NCBI GenBank assembly: GCA_963817075.1
Contig: CAWFMT010000003.1
Coordinates: forward strand, 434,001 to 498,000
Length of the DNA: 64,000 bases
Direction of reading: 5' to 3'
From: DASPKM01 sp963817075
GTDB lineage: Bacteria; Bacteroidota; Bacteroidia; Chitinophagales; Chitinophagaceae
The position numbers were made by a program, and so were the translations under genes. The notes under the pieces are model-generated. The model saw only the letters and a program-made list of their open reading frames with translations. It was not told where the DNA came from and made no database searches. This document shows, one piece after another, positions 33,096 to 41,300 of this stretch (position 1 is its first letter; each line of letters begins with the position of its first letter).

Positions 33096-33182
33096 GGGCT
33101 GCAAGTTCAGAAAAAAACCATTTTAAATGTAGGTTACCTCCTTTGTATTACTAAGGCAAAGGTTAGATTACATTTTTTTTCA

Positions 33183-33509
33183 ATGTTTTTACAACTCTCG
33201 CACACCAAACTTGATGTTTACCTCATCTCGCGTAAGTTTGTTATTACTTGTTATAAGCTAACAAAGAAATTCCCCGCTGAAGAACGGTTTGTGTTATCAC
33301 AGCAAATAAGAAGGGCGGCGTTATCAGTCCAACTTAACATTGCCGAGGGTGCCAGTAGGATATCCAAGGTGGAAAGGCGCAGATTTTTCGAGATATCAAG
33401 GGGTTATTTGATTGAAATTGACACTGCTTTGGATATTGCTGTGTTACTTGAATACCTGACAATTGAAGATATGAGAGAAACAGGAGTGATGATAACTAGA
33501 TTATTCTAG
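33183..33509 (+). CDS. four-helix-bundle protein (23S rRNA intervening-sequence family)
   Basis: A 108-residue protein starting MFLQLSHTKLDVYLISRKFV, with the family pattern L(D/E)VYxxS, FPxEERFxLxxQIRRAA, SVxxNIAEGASR and FFEISRGYLIEIDTALDIA. The ATG at 33183 is preferred; a frame from 33081 would start inside the heptamer array. Relatives are encoded in 23S rRNA intervening sequences of Leptospira and Coxiella and share their fold with the Avd protein of diversity-generating retroelements; they bind nucleic acid. Here the gene stands alone between oppositely oriented heptamer arrays. Confidence 0.88.
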   Translation: MFLQLSHTKLDVYLISRKFVITCYKLTKKFPAEERFVLSQQIRRAALSVQLNIAEGASRISKVERRRFFEISRGYLIEIDTALDIAVLLEYLTIEDMRETGVMITRLF

Positions 33510-33602
33510 ATGCTATCGAAATTGATAAAAGTGGAGTCATAAAAAAAAATTCCGACTCCACCCCAAATTTTACCAGATCGACTGGTAATTGGCGATTCTT
33601 AT

Positions 33603-33630
33603 CTCACGACTCACGACTCACGATTCACGA
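33603..33630. repeat. right ACTCACG heptamer array, before priA
   Basis: Four heptamers, CTCACGACTCACGACTCACG then ATTCACGA, ending six bases before the priA ATG. It is inverted relative to the array at 33013-33095. Confidence 0.85.
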
Positions 33631-33636
33631 AAATAA

Positions 33637-36078
33637 ATGTTCGCAGAGATCATCATACCACTGGCCCTACCAAAGAACTACACCTGGAGTGTGCCGCCGC
33701 AGTTCAGTGAACTTGTCCAACCTGGATGCAGGGTAGAAGTTGAGTTGGGAAAAAATAAGCGATATGCTGGCTTGATCAAAAAAATTCATTCAGACAAACC
33801 AGAAGCCTTTGAACCAAAGGATATCTTAAATGTCCTGGATTCTGTACCTGTAGTTCATGAAGAGCAACTGAAATTGTGGGAATGGATCGCAGGTTATTAT
33901 ATGTGTAGTGAAGGTGAAGTAATGGCTGCTGCACTTCCTGCCCATTTCAAACTTAGCAGTGAAACTATCCTGGTTTATAACGAAGAATTTGGTGATGATT
34001 TTTCAAGTCTCGACCATGACGAATACCTCGTGGCAGAAGCCTTGCTGATCAAAAATGAATTGAAGCTTCCTGAAGTTCAACAGCTCCTCGATTCCCACCA
34101 TGTTTATCCTGTCATCAAAAGGTTGATCGAGAAGAAAGTTTGCATGGTCTGGGAAACTCTGCAGGAGCAATACAAACCCAGAAGAGAGACATATGTAATT
34201 CTAAATCCTGCTTTTGATAATGAGGAGAAGCTTGCCGAGTTAATGAACAACTGGGGACGGGCTGCCAGGCAACTGGAATTATTATTAAGCTATCTGCATC
34301 TTTCAAAAACTGAAGGCGAGGTTACAAAGTCCGGGCTGTTGAAAAAAAGCGGGGCGACAGAAGCTCAATTAAAAGGCTTGAGCGAAAAGAATATTTTAAT
34401 CCTTGAGAAGCGAAATATTGACCGGATCCAATATCTCCCCAGGAATGTTATGATAGATTTCAATCTATCTGAAGCTCAGGAGGCATCGCTCAATGAATTG
34501 AAGCAGTCTCTTTCTCAAAAATCAGTTTGCCTGCTGCACGGAGTTACTTCCAGCGGCAAAACTCTTCTCTATATAAGACTTATCGAGGATTATATTAAGG
34601 CGGGTAAGCAGGTTTTGTATTTGCTGCCTGAAATTGCGCTAACCTCACAGATAATTCGGAGACTTCAAAAGCATTTTGGCGGATACATCGGCATTTATCA
34701 TAGCAAGTTCAATCAAAATGAACGGGTGGAGATCTGGAACAAGATCAAATCGAGCGAATTGAAAATAATCCTTGGAGCCAGGTCGGCCTTATTTCTGCCA
34801 TTTAGTGAATTGGGTTTGGTGATCGTTGATGAAGAACATGACACTTCATTCAAGCAACAAGATCCAGCTCCAAGATATCATGCAAGAGATGCGGCGATTT
34901 ATTATGCCTCTTTATACAATGCCAAAGTCGTATTGGGAACTGCAACTCCCTCAGTTGAATCATACTATAATGCCCGGTCAGGAAAATATGGATTGGTGGA
35001 ATTGAATGAACGTTATTCAGGCATCCAATTGCCTCACATTCACATCATCGATCTAAAGAAAATTCTTCCAAAGGATAGAACTAAAACAATCGTTTCGGCT
35101 GAATTGAAAGATGCGATCACTAAAACCCTTGATAATAAGAAGCAAGTCATACTTTTTCAAAACAGGAGAGGATATTCTCCTTACCAGGTGTGCGAAGTAT
35201 GCGGATGGATTCCTCATTGTCGCCAGTGCGATGTGAGCCTCACATATCACAAGCTTACTAATAAATTGCATTGCCACTATTGTGGTTCAACGTATCCGCT
35301 GGTGCATGTTTGTGAAGCCTGTGGAAGTCATAAGTTCATTCAAAGAAATTTTGGAACTGAGAAAATTGAAGAACAATTAGAAGAAGTATTTCCGTCAGCC
35401 AGAATTGCCAGGATGGACATTGATAGTGTACGTGGTAAGAAAGCACATGACTCGCTGATACAACTGTTCGAGCAGAATAGGGTTGATATTCTTGTGGGCA
35501 CACAGATGGTTGTTAAAGGATTGGACTTTGAACATGTAAACCTCGTGGGCATCCTGGATGCTGACAGCTTGCTGAGTTTTGCTGACTTTCGTGTAAATGA
35601 ACGAGCCTTTCAGTTAATGGAGCAGGTGAGTGGTAGGGCTGGAAGAAAGGATGTGCAGGGAAGGGTGATGGTGCAGGTAGCAAATACCAGGCATCCGGTA
35701 TTACAATTTGTTCAGCAACACGACTACAAACTTTTTTTTGAGAATGAGGTCAATGAACGCCAGCGATTCTTTTATCCTCCTTTCTCAAGACTGATCATGA
35801 TAACCTTCAAACACAAGATCAAAGAAGTTGTTACCAGGGCTAGTGAGAAGTTTGCGGGAAATATGAATTATCATTTCGGAAAGTATATGATTGGTCCTGC
35901 AGAACCAATTGTGAACAGAATTCGCAATCAATACCTGATGGAACTTTTATTTAAGTTGCCGAAGGATGTAAACATCATACAACAGGTGAAGCAAGCGATC
36001 TTTTATCAGATCGCAATGTTGCATAATGAAAAAGCTTTCCGGTCTGTAGTGGTGATACCTGATGTTGATGTAATTTGA
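33637..36078 (+). CDS. priA: primosomal replication protein N' (PriA helicase)
   Basis: An 813-residue superfamily 2 helicase that restarts stalled forks. It has an N-terminal 3'-BD domain (ALPKNYTWSVPPQF), Walker A GVTSSGKT near residue 306, DEEH near 397 (VIVDEEHDTSF), GTATPS motif III, and a zinc module with eight cysteines between about 514 and 570 (CEVCGWIPHCRQC, CHYCGS, CEACGS), then motifs V and VI (GTQMVVKGLDFEHV, QVSGRAGR). Length is standard. The TGA is followed directly by GTGAGCC/GTGAGAC heptamers. Confidence 0.96.
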   Translation: MFAEIIIPLALPKNYTWSVPPQFSELVQPGCRVEVELGKNKRYAGLIKKIHSDKPEAFEPKDILNVLDSVPVVHEEQLKLWEWIAGYYMCSEGEVMAAALPAHFKLSSETILVYNEEFGDDFSSLDHDEYLVAEALLIKNELKLPEVQQLLDSHHVYPVIKRLIEKKVCMVWETLQEQYKPRRETYVILNPAFDNEEKLAELMNNWGRAARQLELLLSYLHLSKTEGEVTKSGLLKKSGATEAQLKGLSEKNILILEKRNIDRIQYLPRNVMIDFNLSEAQEASLNELKQSLSQKSVCLLHGVTSSGKTLLYIRLIEDYIKAGKQVLYLLPEIALTSQIIRRLQKHFGGYIGIYHSKFNQNERVEIWNKIKSSELKIILGARSALFLPFSELGLVIVDEEHDTSFKQQDPAPRYHARDAAIYYASLYNAKVVLGTATPSVESYYNARSGKYGLVELNERYSGIQLPHIHIIDLKKILPKDRTKTIVSAELKDAITKTLDNKKQVILFQNRRGYSPYQVCEVCGWIPHCRQCDVSLTYHKLTNKLHCHYCGSTYPLVHVCEACGSHKFIQRNFGTEKIEEQLEEVFPSARIARMDIDSVRGKKAHDSLIQLFEQNRVDILVGTQMVVKGLDFEHVNLVGILDADSLLSFADFRVNERAFQLMEQVSGRAGRKDVQGRVMVQVANTRHPVLQFVQQHDYKLFFENEVNERQRFFYPPFSRLIMITFKHKIKEVVTRASEKFAGNMNYHFGKYMIGPAEPIVNRIRNQYLMELLFKLPKDVNIIQQVKQAIFYQIAMLHNEKAFRSVVVIPDVDVI

Positions 36079-36080
36079 AA

Positions 36081-36147
36081 TCGTGAGCCGTGAGACGTGA
36101 AACGTGAGTCTGGATTAACCCGAAACTCCAAACCCGAAACTCGCAAC
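36081..36147. repeat. priA-murB gap filled by two heptamer arrays
   Basis: After the priA stop come GTGAGCC, GTGAGAC, GTGAAAC and GTGAGTC units, then CCCGAAACTCCAAACCCGAA ACTCG leading to the murB ATG. The whole 69-bp spacer is repeat. Confidence 0.85.
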
Positions 36148-37149
36148 ATGGTTTTAGAAAATGTATCGTTAAAGTCCCTGAACACCTTTGGGATTGATGT
36201 AAAAGCAAAGCAGTTCTCCCATTTTACATCAGTAGAGGAACTATCAGCATTGCCGAATGGTGAAACTGTATTAATTCTCGGAGGAGGCAGTAATTTATTA
36301 TTGAGGAATGACTTCGACGGTCTGGTCCTGAAAAATGAAATACTAGGTATTGAAACTGTCAAAGAGGACGCGGACCATGTGTATATAAAAGTTGGCGCAG
36401 GAGAGAACTGGCACCAGTTTGTTCTTTACTGCATTGAACACGATCTCGCAGGACTGGAGAATCTATCCCTCATTCCTGGATATGTAGGAGCTGCCCCTAT
36501 GCAGAATATTGGAGCTTATGGTGTGGAATTGAAAGAAGTCTTTGAAAGTCTTGAAGCATTTTCAATTCAGAATAAAAACGTGGTTACATTTTCAGTCAAT
36601 GATTGTGAATTCGGTTACCGTGAAAGTATTTTCAAGAAGAGATATAAAGATCAGTTCGTGATCCTGACGGTGACATTTCGATTGGATAAGATTCCCAATT
36701 TTAATACAAGCTATGGAGCTGTCGAGCAGGAGTTGGAAAGAATGGGAGTGAAGGATCTAAGTATTCGTGCAATATCTCAGGCTGTCATTAATATTCGTTC
36801 TTCCAAACTTCCTGATCCTGCTGTGATCGGTAATGCAGGAAGTTTCTTCAAGAATCCGCAGGTAACAACCGAGAAATATAATGAGCTTCATCAATATTAT
36901 CCTGAGATGCCTTCTTACCCAGTAAACGATCATCAAATCAAACTACCTGCTGCCTGGTTGATTGAAAGGGCGGGATGGAAAGGATATAGGAGAGGAGATG
37001 CGGGCGTTCATGAGAAGCAGGCTTTGGTCCTTGTGAATTATGGGAATGCAAAAGGAGAAGAGATTTTTGAACTTAGTCAGGAGATACTTGAGTCAGTAAA
37101 TTCTAATTTCGGGATTGAACTGGAGAGGGAGGTAAATATTGTTTCATGA
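36148..37149 (+). CDS. murB: UDP-N-acetylmuramate dehydrogenase
   Basis: A 333-residue FAD enzyme that reduces UDP-GlcNAc-enolpyruvate to UDP-MurNAc in peptidoglycan synthesis. Motifs: SLKSLNTFGIDVKAKQF at the N-terminus, ILGGGSNLLL (FAD phosphate loop), GLENLSLIPGYVGAAPMQNIGAYG, GYRESIFK, GNAGSFFKNP with the active-site Ser, and a final GDAGVHEKQALVLVNYGNA block. It is the type I (E. coli-like) form with the extra domain. The ATG at 36148 is chosen; an in-frame start at 36097 would lie in repeat DNA. Confidence 0.95.
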   Translation: MVLENVSLKSLNTFGIDVKAKQFSHFTSVEELSALPNGETVLILGGGSNLLLRNDFDGLVLKNEILGIETVKEDADHVYIKVGAGENWHQFVLYCIEHDLAGLENLSLIPGYVGAAPMQNIGAYGVELKEVFESLEAFSIQNKNVVTFSVNDCEFGYRESIFKKRYKDQFVILTVTFRLDKIPNFNTSYGAVEQELERMGVKDLSIRAISQAVINIRSSKLPDPAVIGNAGSFFKNPQVTTEKYNELHQYYPEMPSYPVNDHQIKLPAAWLIERAGWKGYRRGDAGVHEKQALVLVNYGNAKGEEIFELSQEILESVNSNFGIELEREVNIVS

Positions 37150-37155
37150 TTTTTC

Positions 37156-37338
37156 TTAACCGCAAAGGCATCATCCACCTCACCCCAACCCTCTACACTT
37201 GGTGGAGAGGGAGGAAAGTGTTTTCTTACCCTCTCCGCAAAGCGGAGAGGGTGGATCGCGAAGCGAGCCGGGTGAGGGGCATCCCAATGTTTCGCCAGGT
37301 TACCTGGCGAAACATTGGCGTCTTTGGTTCTTGGTTAG
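37156..37338. repeat. nested palindromes between murB and the rhomboid gene
   Basis: Outer arms TTAACCGCAAAGGC and GGCGTCTTTGGTTCTTGGTT. Inside are CACCTCACCCCAACCCTC with GGGTGAGGGGC, the perfect hairpin ACCCTCTCCGC-AAA-GCGGAGAGGGT (37228-37252), a GCGAAGC core (37258-37264), and a perfect 35-bp palindrome CCAATGTTTCGCCAGGT-T-inverse (37284-37318). Lies between two convergent genes and may terminate both. Confidence 0.85.
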
Positions 37339-37339
37339 A

Positions 37340-38110
37340 TTAGAATCTTCGACTACTTTTTCTTCTAGGCTCTAGTACTTCCACCTGTTTTGGTGCAAAG
37401 AACTTTATCAAGACCAGGCCCGCAAAGAATCCCCCGATATGTGCTGCATATGCAACAGCACCCGCCTCCTGCCCACCCAGAGTTCCCATCCCATTCAGTA
37501 TTTGAAATACGATCCAGAAACCAAGTGCAAGTATTGCCGGAACAGGTAGCAGGAAAAATCCAACGAACACATGAACTGTCCTTCTCGGAAATAGAAGTAG
37601 GTATGCTCCAAGAACACCTGAAATGGCGCCTGATGCACCTAAGCTGGGGATCAGCATATTGTGTCCCAGGTATGCTTCGGTAAAAACATGGCAGAGTGAT
37701 GCGATGATGCCAACCAGCAGATAAAAAAACAAATACCGTAAATGCCCTAGTCTGTTTTCGATATTATCTCCAAACACCCATAGATAAAGAAGATTACCTC
37801 CAATATGCGCCAACCCACCATGCATGAACATGGAAGTGATGAGCGTTAACCAAACTGGAATATTTGTAACACCTAATCCGGGTAACCAGACTTCCTGGCC
37901 GGATATAGCATCCTGAAGCATTTTCCCATCTGTAACAATATCTTTTCCTGTTAGAATTTCTCCAGGTACTGTAGAATAAGAATATGTGAAATCGATATCG
38001 TTCCCGAATTGTTGATAGAACACAAACACTAAAATGTTCAACGCAATCAATATATAATTGACAATTGGCGTCCTCGTCCTGTCTGAATTATCATCACCGA
38101 TTGGAAGCAT
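37340..38110 (-). CDS. rhomboid family intramembrane serine protease
   Basis: A 256-residue six-helix membrane protease. The nucleophile is S160 in GASGAISG and the base H224 in YAAHIGGF; the loop-and-helix motif MHGGLAHIGGNLLYLWVFGDNIE (96-118) with H102/N106 is the conserved oxyanion region. The C-terminus is short and basic. Rhomboids cleave membrane proteins near the outer face; the substrate is unknown. It follows the MoxR/VWA genes on the same strand after a 152-bp repeat-filled spacer. A GTTTCGA array abuts its start codon. Confidence 0.92.
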   Translation of the reverse strand: MLPIGDDNSDRTRTPIVNYILIALNILVFVFYQQFGNDIDFTYSYSTVPGEILTGKDIVTDGKMLQDAISGQEVWLPGLGVTNIPVWLTLITSMFMHGGLAHIGGNLLYLWVFGDNIENRLGHLRYLFFYLLVGIIASLCHVFTEAYLGHNMLIPSLGASGAISGVLGAYLLLFPRRTVHVFVGFFLLPVPAILALGFWIVFQILNGMGTLGGQEAGAVAYAAHIGGFFAGLVLIKFFAPKQVEVLEPRRKSSRRF

Positions 38111-38262
38111 AGAGTTTCGAGTTTCGAGTTTCGGGTTGTTATCGTTGGCTGATGTCCATTGGTCGTCGGTAAGATTGGGTCAATATTTCTTCAATTTTCC
38201 CAATTTCCCAATCCTGAGCGAAGCGAAGAAACCAAATTTCAAAATATCACATGACTCAAGAT
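38111..38262. repeat. composite dispersed repeat, copy in the MoxR-rhomboid gap
   Basis: Starts with AGAGTTTCGAGTTTCGGGTT, then a block nearly identical to 19028-19172 (TTATCGTTGGCTGATGTCC, GTCGGTAAGATTGGGT, CCCAATTTCCCAATCCTGAG, CGAAGCGAAGAAACCAAATT), ending in ATGACTCAAGATTCACGA, which supplies the stop of the MoxR gene. Confidence 0.85.
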
Positions 38263-39789
38263 TCACGAAAAGTCCTCACCATCGAAGTCCTCATCCTTAC
38301 TCGTACTGCCCATGTTCAACATCGAACCCATCAGGTCCTTGAATTCAATCTTTCCTTCAACAATTTTCTTACTGATCAAAGAATATGCAGAAAGTCCATG
38401 CAAAACGAATTCCATCAATAATGCCGCTTCCTGCTCATTGGTATGCTTGAAATGTTTCTTCACAAAAGCATGCAATCCATCTACCTTATACAAAAGTTGG
38501 ACCTTCTCCACGTCTTTTGTGTTGAAGAATATGTTGAGGGAATTTCCCTTATCAAACCAACTGATCACCGCCCTGTATGGATTTTCTGGTGGTGGTTGGC
38601 CCTGGGCAGATTTTCTCTTTTTTACCTGCTCCGGATTAGGAAAATATTGAATGAATTGTGAACGCATCGCTTTTTCAACAAGGTTCAGCGCAACCTGGTA
38701 AGGTCCTTCCTGTTCACCTTCGTAAACCAATTCTATCTTACCAGTTATAGAAGGAATAATTCCCACAAGATCACTGATCCAAACCTGGGTTTCTTTTTCA
38801 TGATTAATGATCGCTCTTCGTTCAGCCGCGCTGATTGCATTTTCAAAAGCCGCAATGCTAAGCCTGGCACTCACTCCACTTTTCTTGTCGACAAACTCGC
38901 TAATCCTTGCTTCAAAAGAAACCTGTTCTATCAATCTCTTAACGAGGTCACTCACCTTCACCCTTGCTTTTTGCTCATCCAACACCTCTGCTTCCTGTTC
39001 AGTGATCTCCAGCGCCATCTCAATATTCTTTGGATAGTGAGTGAGTATCTGACTTTCGATCCTGTCTTTCAATGGTGTTACAATAGATCCTCGATTTGTA
39101 TAGTCTTCAGGATTTGCTGTGAAAACAAATAGGATATCAAGTGGTAATCTCAATTTGAATCCACGTATCTGCACATCTCCTTCTTCAAGAATATTGAAGA
39201 GTGAAACCTGTATCCTGGCTTGCAGATCGGGAATTTCATTGATCACAAAGATGCCGCGGTTGCTGCGTGGAATGATGCCGTAATGAATTACTCGTTCATC
39301 CGCAAAAGTGAGCTTAAGGTTTGCAGCCTTGATCGGATCTACATCCCCAATTAGATCCGCAACACTTACATCCGGTGTTGCAAGCTTTTCGCCATATCGC
39401 TCAGAACGGTGAAGCCAGGAAATTGGAGTATCATCACCTTTTAATGCAATTAGGTCCTTTGCATACTTGGTGATAGGCTTAAAAGGATCATCATTGATGT
39501 CGCTTCCTTCAACAACAGGCACATACTCATCAAGCAGTTCGATCATCAGTCGCGCCATTCTGGTTTTCGCTTGTCCACGCAATCCAAGGAATAATATGTT
39601 ATGTCTTGAAAGCAAGGCTCTCTCCACGTCAGGAATTACTGTCTCTTCATAACCTACGATATGAGGAAAAGTAATTTCTTTATTCCTGAGCTTTACAATA
39701 AGGTTGTCTCTCAACTCTTCCTTGACCGATCTATTCTTGTATCCAGATTTCTTTAAATCACCAAGAGTTTTGATTGATTTTATGTTCAT
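38263..39789 (-). CDS. MoxR/magnesium-chelatase-like AAA+ ATPase
   Basis: A 508-residue AAA+ protein. Walker A GLRGQAKTR at 69-77, a sensor-rich core with GIFVINEIPDLQARIQVSLFNILEEGD (Walker B and the MoxR/ChlI helix-2 insert), VFTANPEDYTNRG (sensor 1) and TPLKDRIES (arginine finger region). The C-terminal 150 residues are helical. Such ATPases work with a VWA-domain partner in chaperone-like metal or cofactor insertion; the partner gene is just upstream on the same strand. Last codons TTT TCG TGA fall in a heptamer repeat. Confidence 0.88.
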   Translation of the reverse strand: MNIKSIKTLGDLKKSGYKNRSVKEELRDNLIVKLRNKEITFPHIVGYEETVIPDVERALLSRHNILFLGLRGQAKTRMARLMIELLDEYVPVVEGSDINDDPFKPITKYAKDLIALKGDDTPISWLHRSERYGEKLATPDVSVADLIGDVDPIKAANLKLTFADERVIHYGIIPRSNRGIFVINEIPDLQARIQVSLFNILEEGDVQIRGFKLRLPLDILFVFTANPEDYTNRGSIVTPLKDRIESQILTHYPKNIEMALEITEQEAEVLDEQKARVKVSDLVKRLIEQVSFEARISEFVDKKSGVSARLSIAAFENAISAAERRAIINHEKETQVWISDLVGIIPSITGKIELVYEGEQEGPYQVALNLVEKAMRSQFIQYFPNPEQVKKRKSAQGQPPPENPYRAVISWFDKGNSLNIFFNTKDVEKVQLLYKVDGLHAFVKKHFKHTNEQEAALLMEFVLHGLSAYSLISKKIVEGKIEFKDLMGSMLNMGSTSKDEDFDGEDFS

Positions 39790-39917
39790 AATTTTTTAAC
39801 CAGCTTTTGAATTACTATTAAACTTTACTTGTGTCACACACTTGTACGACTATAACTATACTCAACTAAAATTCCTATGCAAGCTGCTAATTGATTTTCC
39901 AGAAAAATTTCTTCACC

Positions 39918-41015
39918 TCAATATACAGTCTTTCGTTTTCCGCTCTCGAAATCCTTAAAGATAAAGGCTCCTAACCTGTCAAGAGACGCAAAGAATGCTT
40001 TACCGCTATTGGTTTCAGTGAATTCCTGTACAAACCGCTGCAGGTAAGGATCGGTGGCGATCATGAAGGTGGTTATGGGTATTTTCAGTTTTTTACATTG
40101 TGCTGCAAGATTCAGGCAACGGTTGGTGATCTTTCTGTCCAACCCAAAGCTGTTCTTGTAGTAGCGCTTGCCGATCTTCAGGCAGGTTGGTTTACCATCT
40201 GTGATCATAAAGATCTGCTTGTTTGGATTTTTTCTTCTTCTCAAAAGGTCCATTCCCAATTCAAGTCCCGCAACAGTATTGGTGTGAAATGGTCCCACTT
40301 GCAAATACGGAAGGTCTTTGATCTGAACTGGCCATGCATCGTTTCCAAACACTACGATATCGAGTGTGTCTTTTGGATATTTAGTTGTGATGAGTTCACT
40401 CAACGCCATGGCCACTTTCTTTGCAGGAGTGATCCTGTCTTCACCATAGAGGATCATTGAGTGAGATATGTCAATCATTAAAACTGTCGAGGTCTGGGCC
40501 TTGAAATCAGTTTCACGAATGGAAAGATCTTCTTCCTGTAATTGAAAATTATCGATGCCGTGGTTGATCTGAGAATTCTGAATGGAGGTAGTGAAATCGA
40601 TTTGTTCAAGCATATCCCCAAACTGGAACGGCCTTGATTCAGGATTGATCTCATCACCCATGCCCGGCTTGAAACTATGGTGGTCGCCCTGCTTGGTTTT
40701 TTTGAGTTTTCCAAAGATCTCTTCCAGTGATTTGCGACGAATGCCTTGCTCTGTTTTCGGCGTTATATTGATGCCTCCACTTCCGGGATCATCGGTTATA
40801 TATCCTTTTTCTCTCAGCTCATCGATAAAATCCCCCATTCCATATTCTTCATCAGTAAGTTGATATTCCTTGTCCAGTTGGTTCATCCACTGTAAAGCCT
40901 CCGTTACATCTCCATTGGTATATGTAAGCAGTTGCATGAACACATCCAGGAGTTGTTCAAACTTGGTCTTGCCATCCTTATTAGGATCATACTTAGAAAA
41001 ATTATAGCCAATCAT
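39918..41015 (-). CDS. VWA domain protein, partner of the MoxR ATPase
   Basis: A 365-residue protein. The N-terminal 170 residues are acidic and helical with no clear motif. From about residue 176 a von Willebrand A domain carries the metal site DISHS (D182, S184, S186), a threonine in GPFHTNTVAGLELG and D in IFMITDGKP. It is followed after 128 bp by the MoxR gene, the usual pairing. It probably presents a substrate to the ATPase. The target (metalloenzyme, surface complex or other) cannot be inferred here. Confidence 0.88.
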   Translation of the reverse strand: MIGYNFSKYDPNKDGKTKFEQLLDVFMQLLTYTNGDVTEALQWMNQLDKEYQLTDEEYGMGDFIDELREKGYITDDPGSGGINITPKTEQGIRRKSLEEIFGKLKKTKQGDHHSFKPGMGDEINPESRPFQFGDMLEQIDFTTSIQNSQINHGIDNFQLQEEDLSIRETDFKAQTSTVLMIDISHSMILYGEDRITPAKKVAMALSELITTKYPKDTLDIVVFGNDAWPVQIKDLPYLQVGPFHTNTVAGLELGMDLLRRRKNPNKQIFMITDGKPTCLKIGKRYYKNSFGLDRKITNRCLNLAAQCKKLKIPITTFMIATDPYLQRFVQEFTETNSGKAFFASLDRLGAFIFKDFESGKRKTVY

Positions 41016-41080
41016 TGTCTGCTTTTATTAACCCATTAAAAGTACGAGGAAAACAAATTTCAGAGATGTTAAGTCCGGCT

Positions 41081-41290
41081 GAACCGCAAAGACGGCATGT
41101 TGCTAAAAATTTCACCGCAGAGAAAAAGAGAAGCAGAGATTGCGCAGAGGGTCAGCTATCAATGTTAATTCCTCTGCGATAACTCTTTTACCTCTTATTC
41201 TCTGCGGTGAAAAGGCTTACAGATCAATTTTAAAAATAAATACCGTCTTCCTTGCGCACCCTTGCGTCTTTGTTTCCTGGCGGTTAAATT
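41081..41290. repeat. nested AACCGC and ACCGCAGAG palindromes
   Basis: Outer arms GAACCGCAAAGACGG and CGTCTTTGTTTCCTGGCGGT enclose an inner inverted repeat at about 41111-41212, TTCACCGCAGAGAAAAAGAG to TTATTCTCTGCGGTGAAA. It sits between the VWA and DUF2723 genes on the minus strand. Confidence 0.88.
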
Positions 41291-41300
41291 TCTTAAAATG

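Noticed and set aside
33081..33182. N-terminal extension of the four-helix-bundle protein
   Set aside because: These codons lie partly in the heptamer array and have no family similarity; the ATG at 33183 gives the normal start.
33183..33509. 23S rRNA intervening sequence
   Set aside because: No rRNA sequence was recognised on either side; neighbours are plsC and priA.
36097..36147. Seventeen extra residues at the MurB N-terminus
   Set aside because: They are encoded by heptamer repeats; MurB homologues start at the following methionine.
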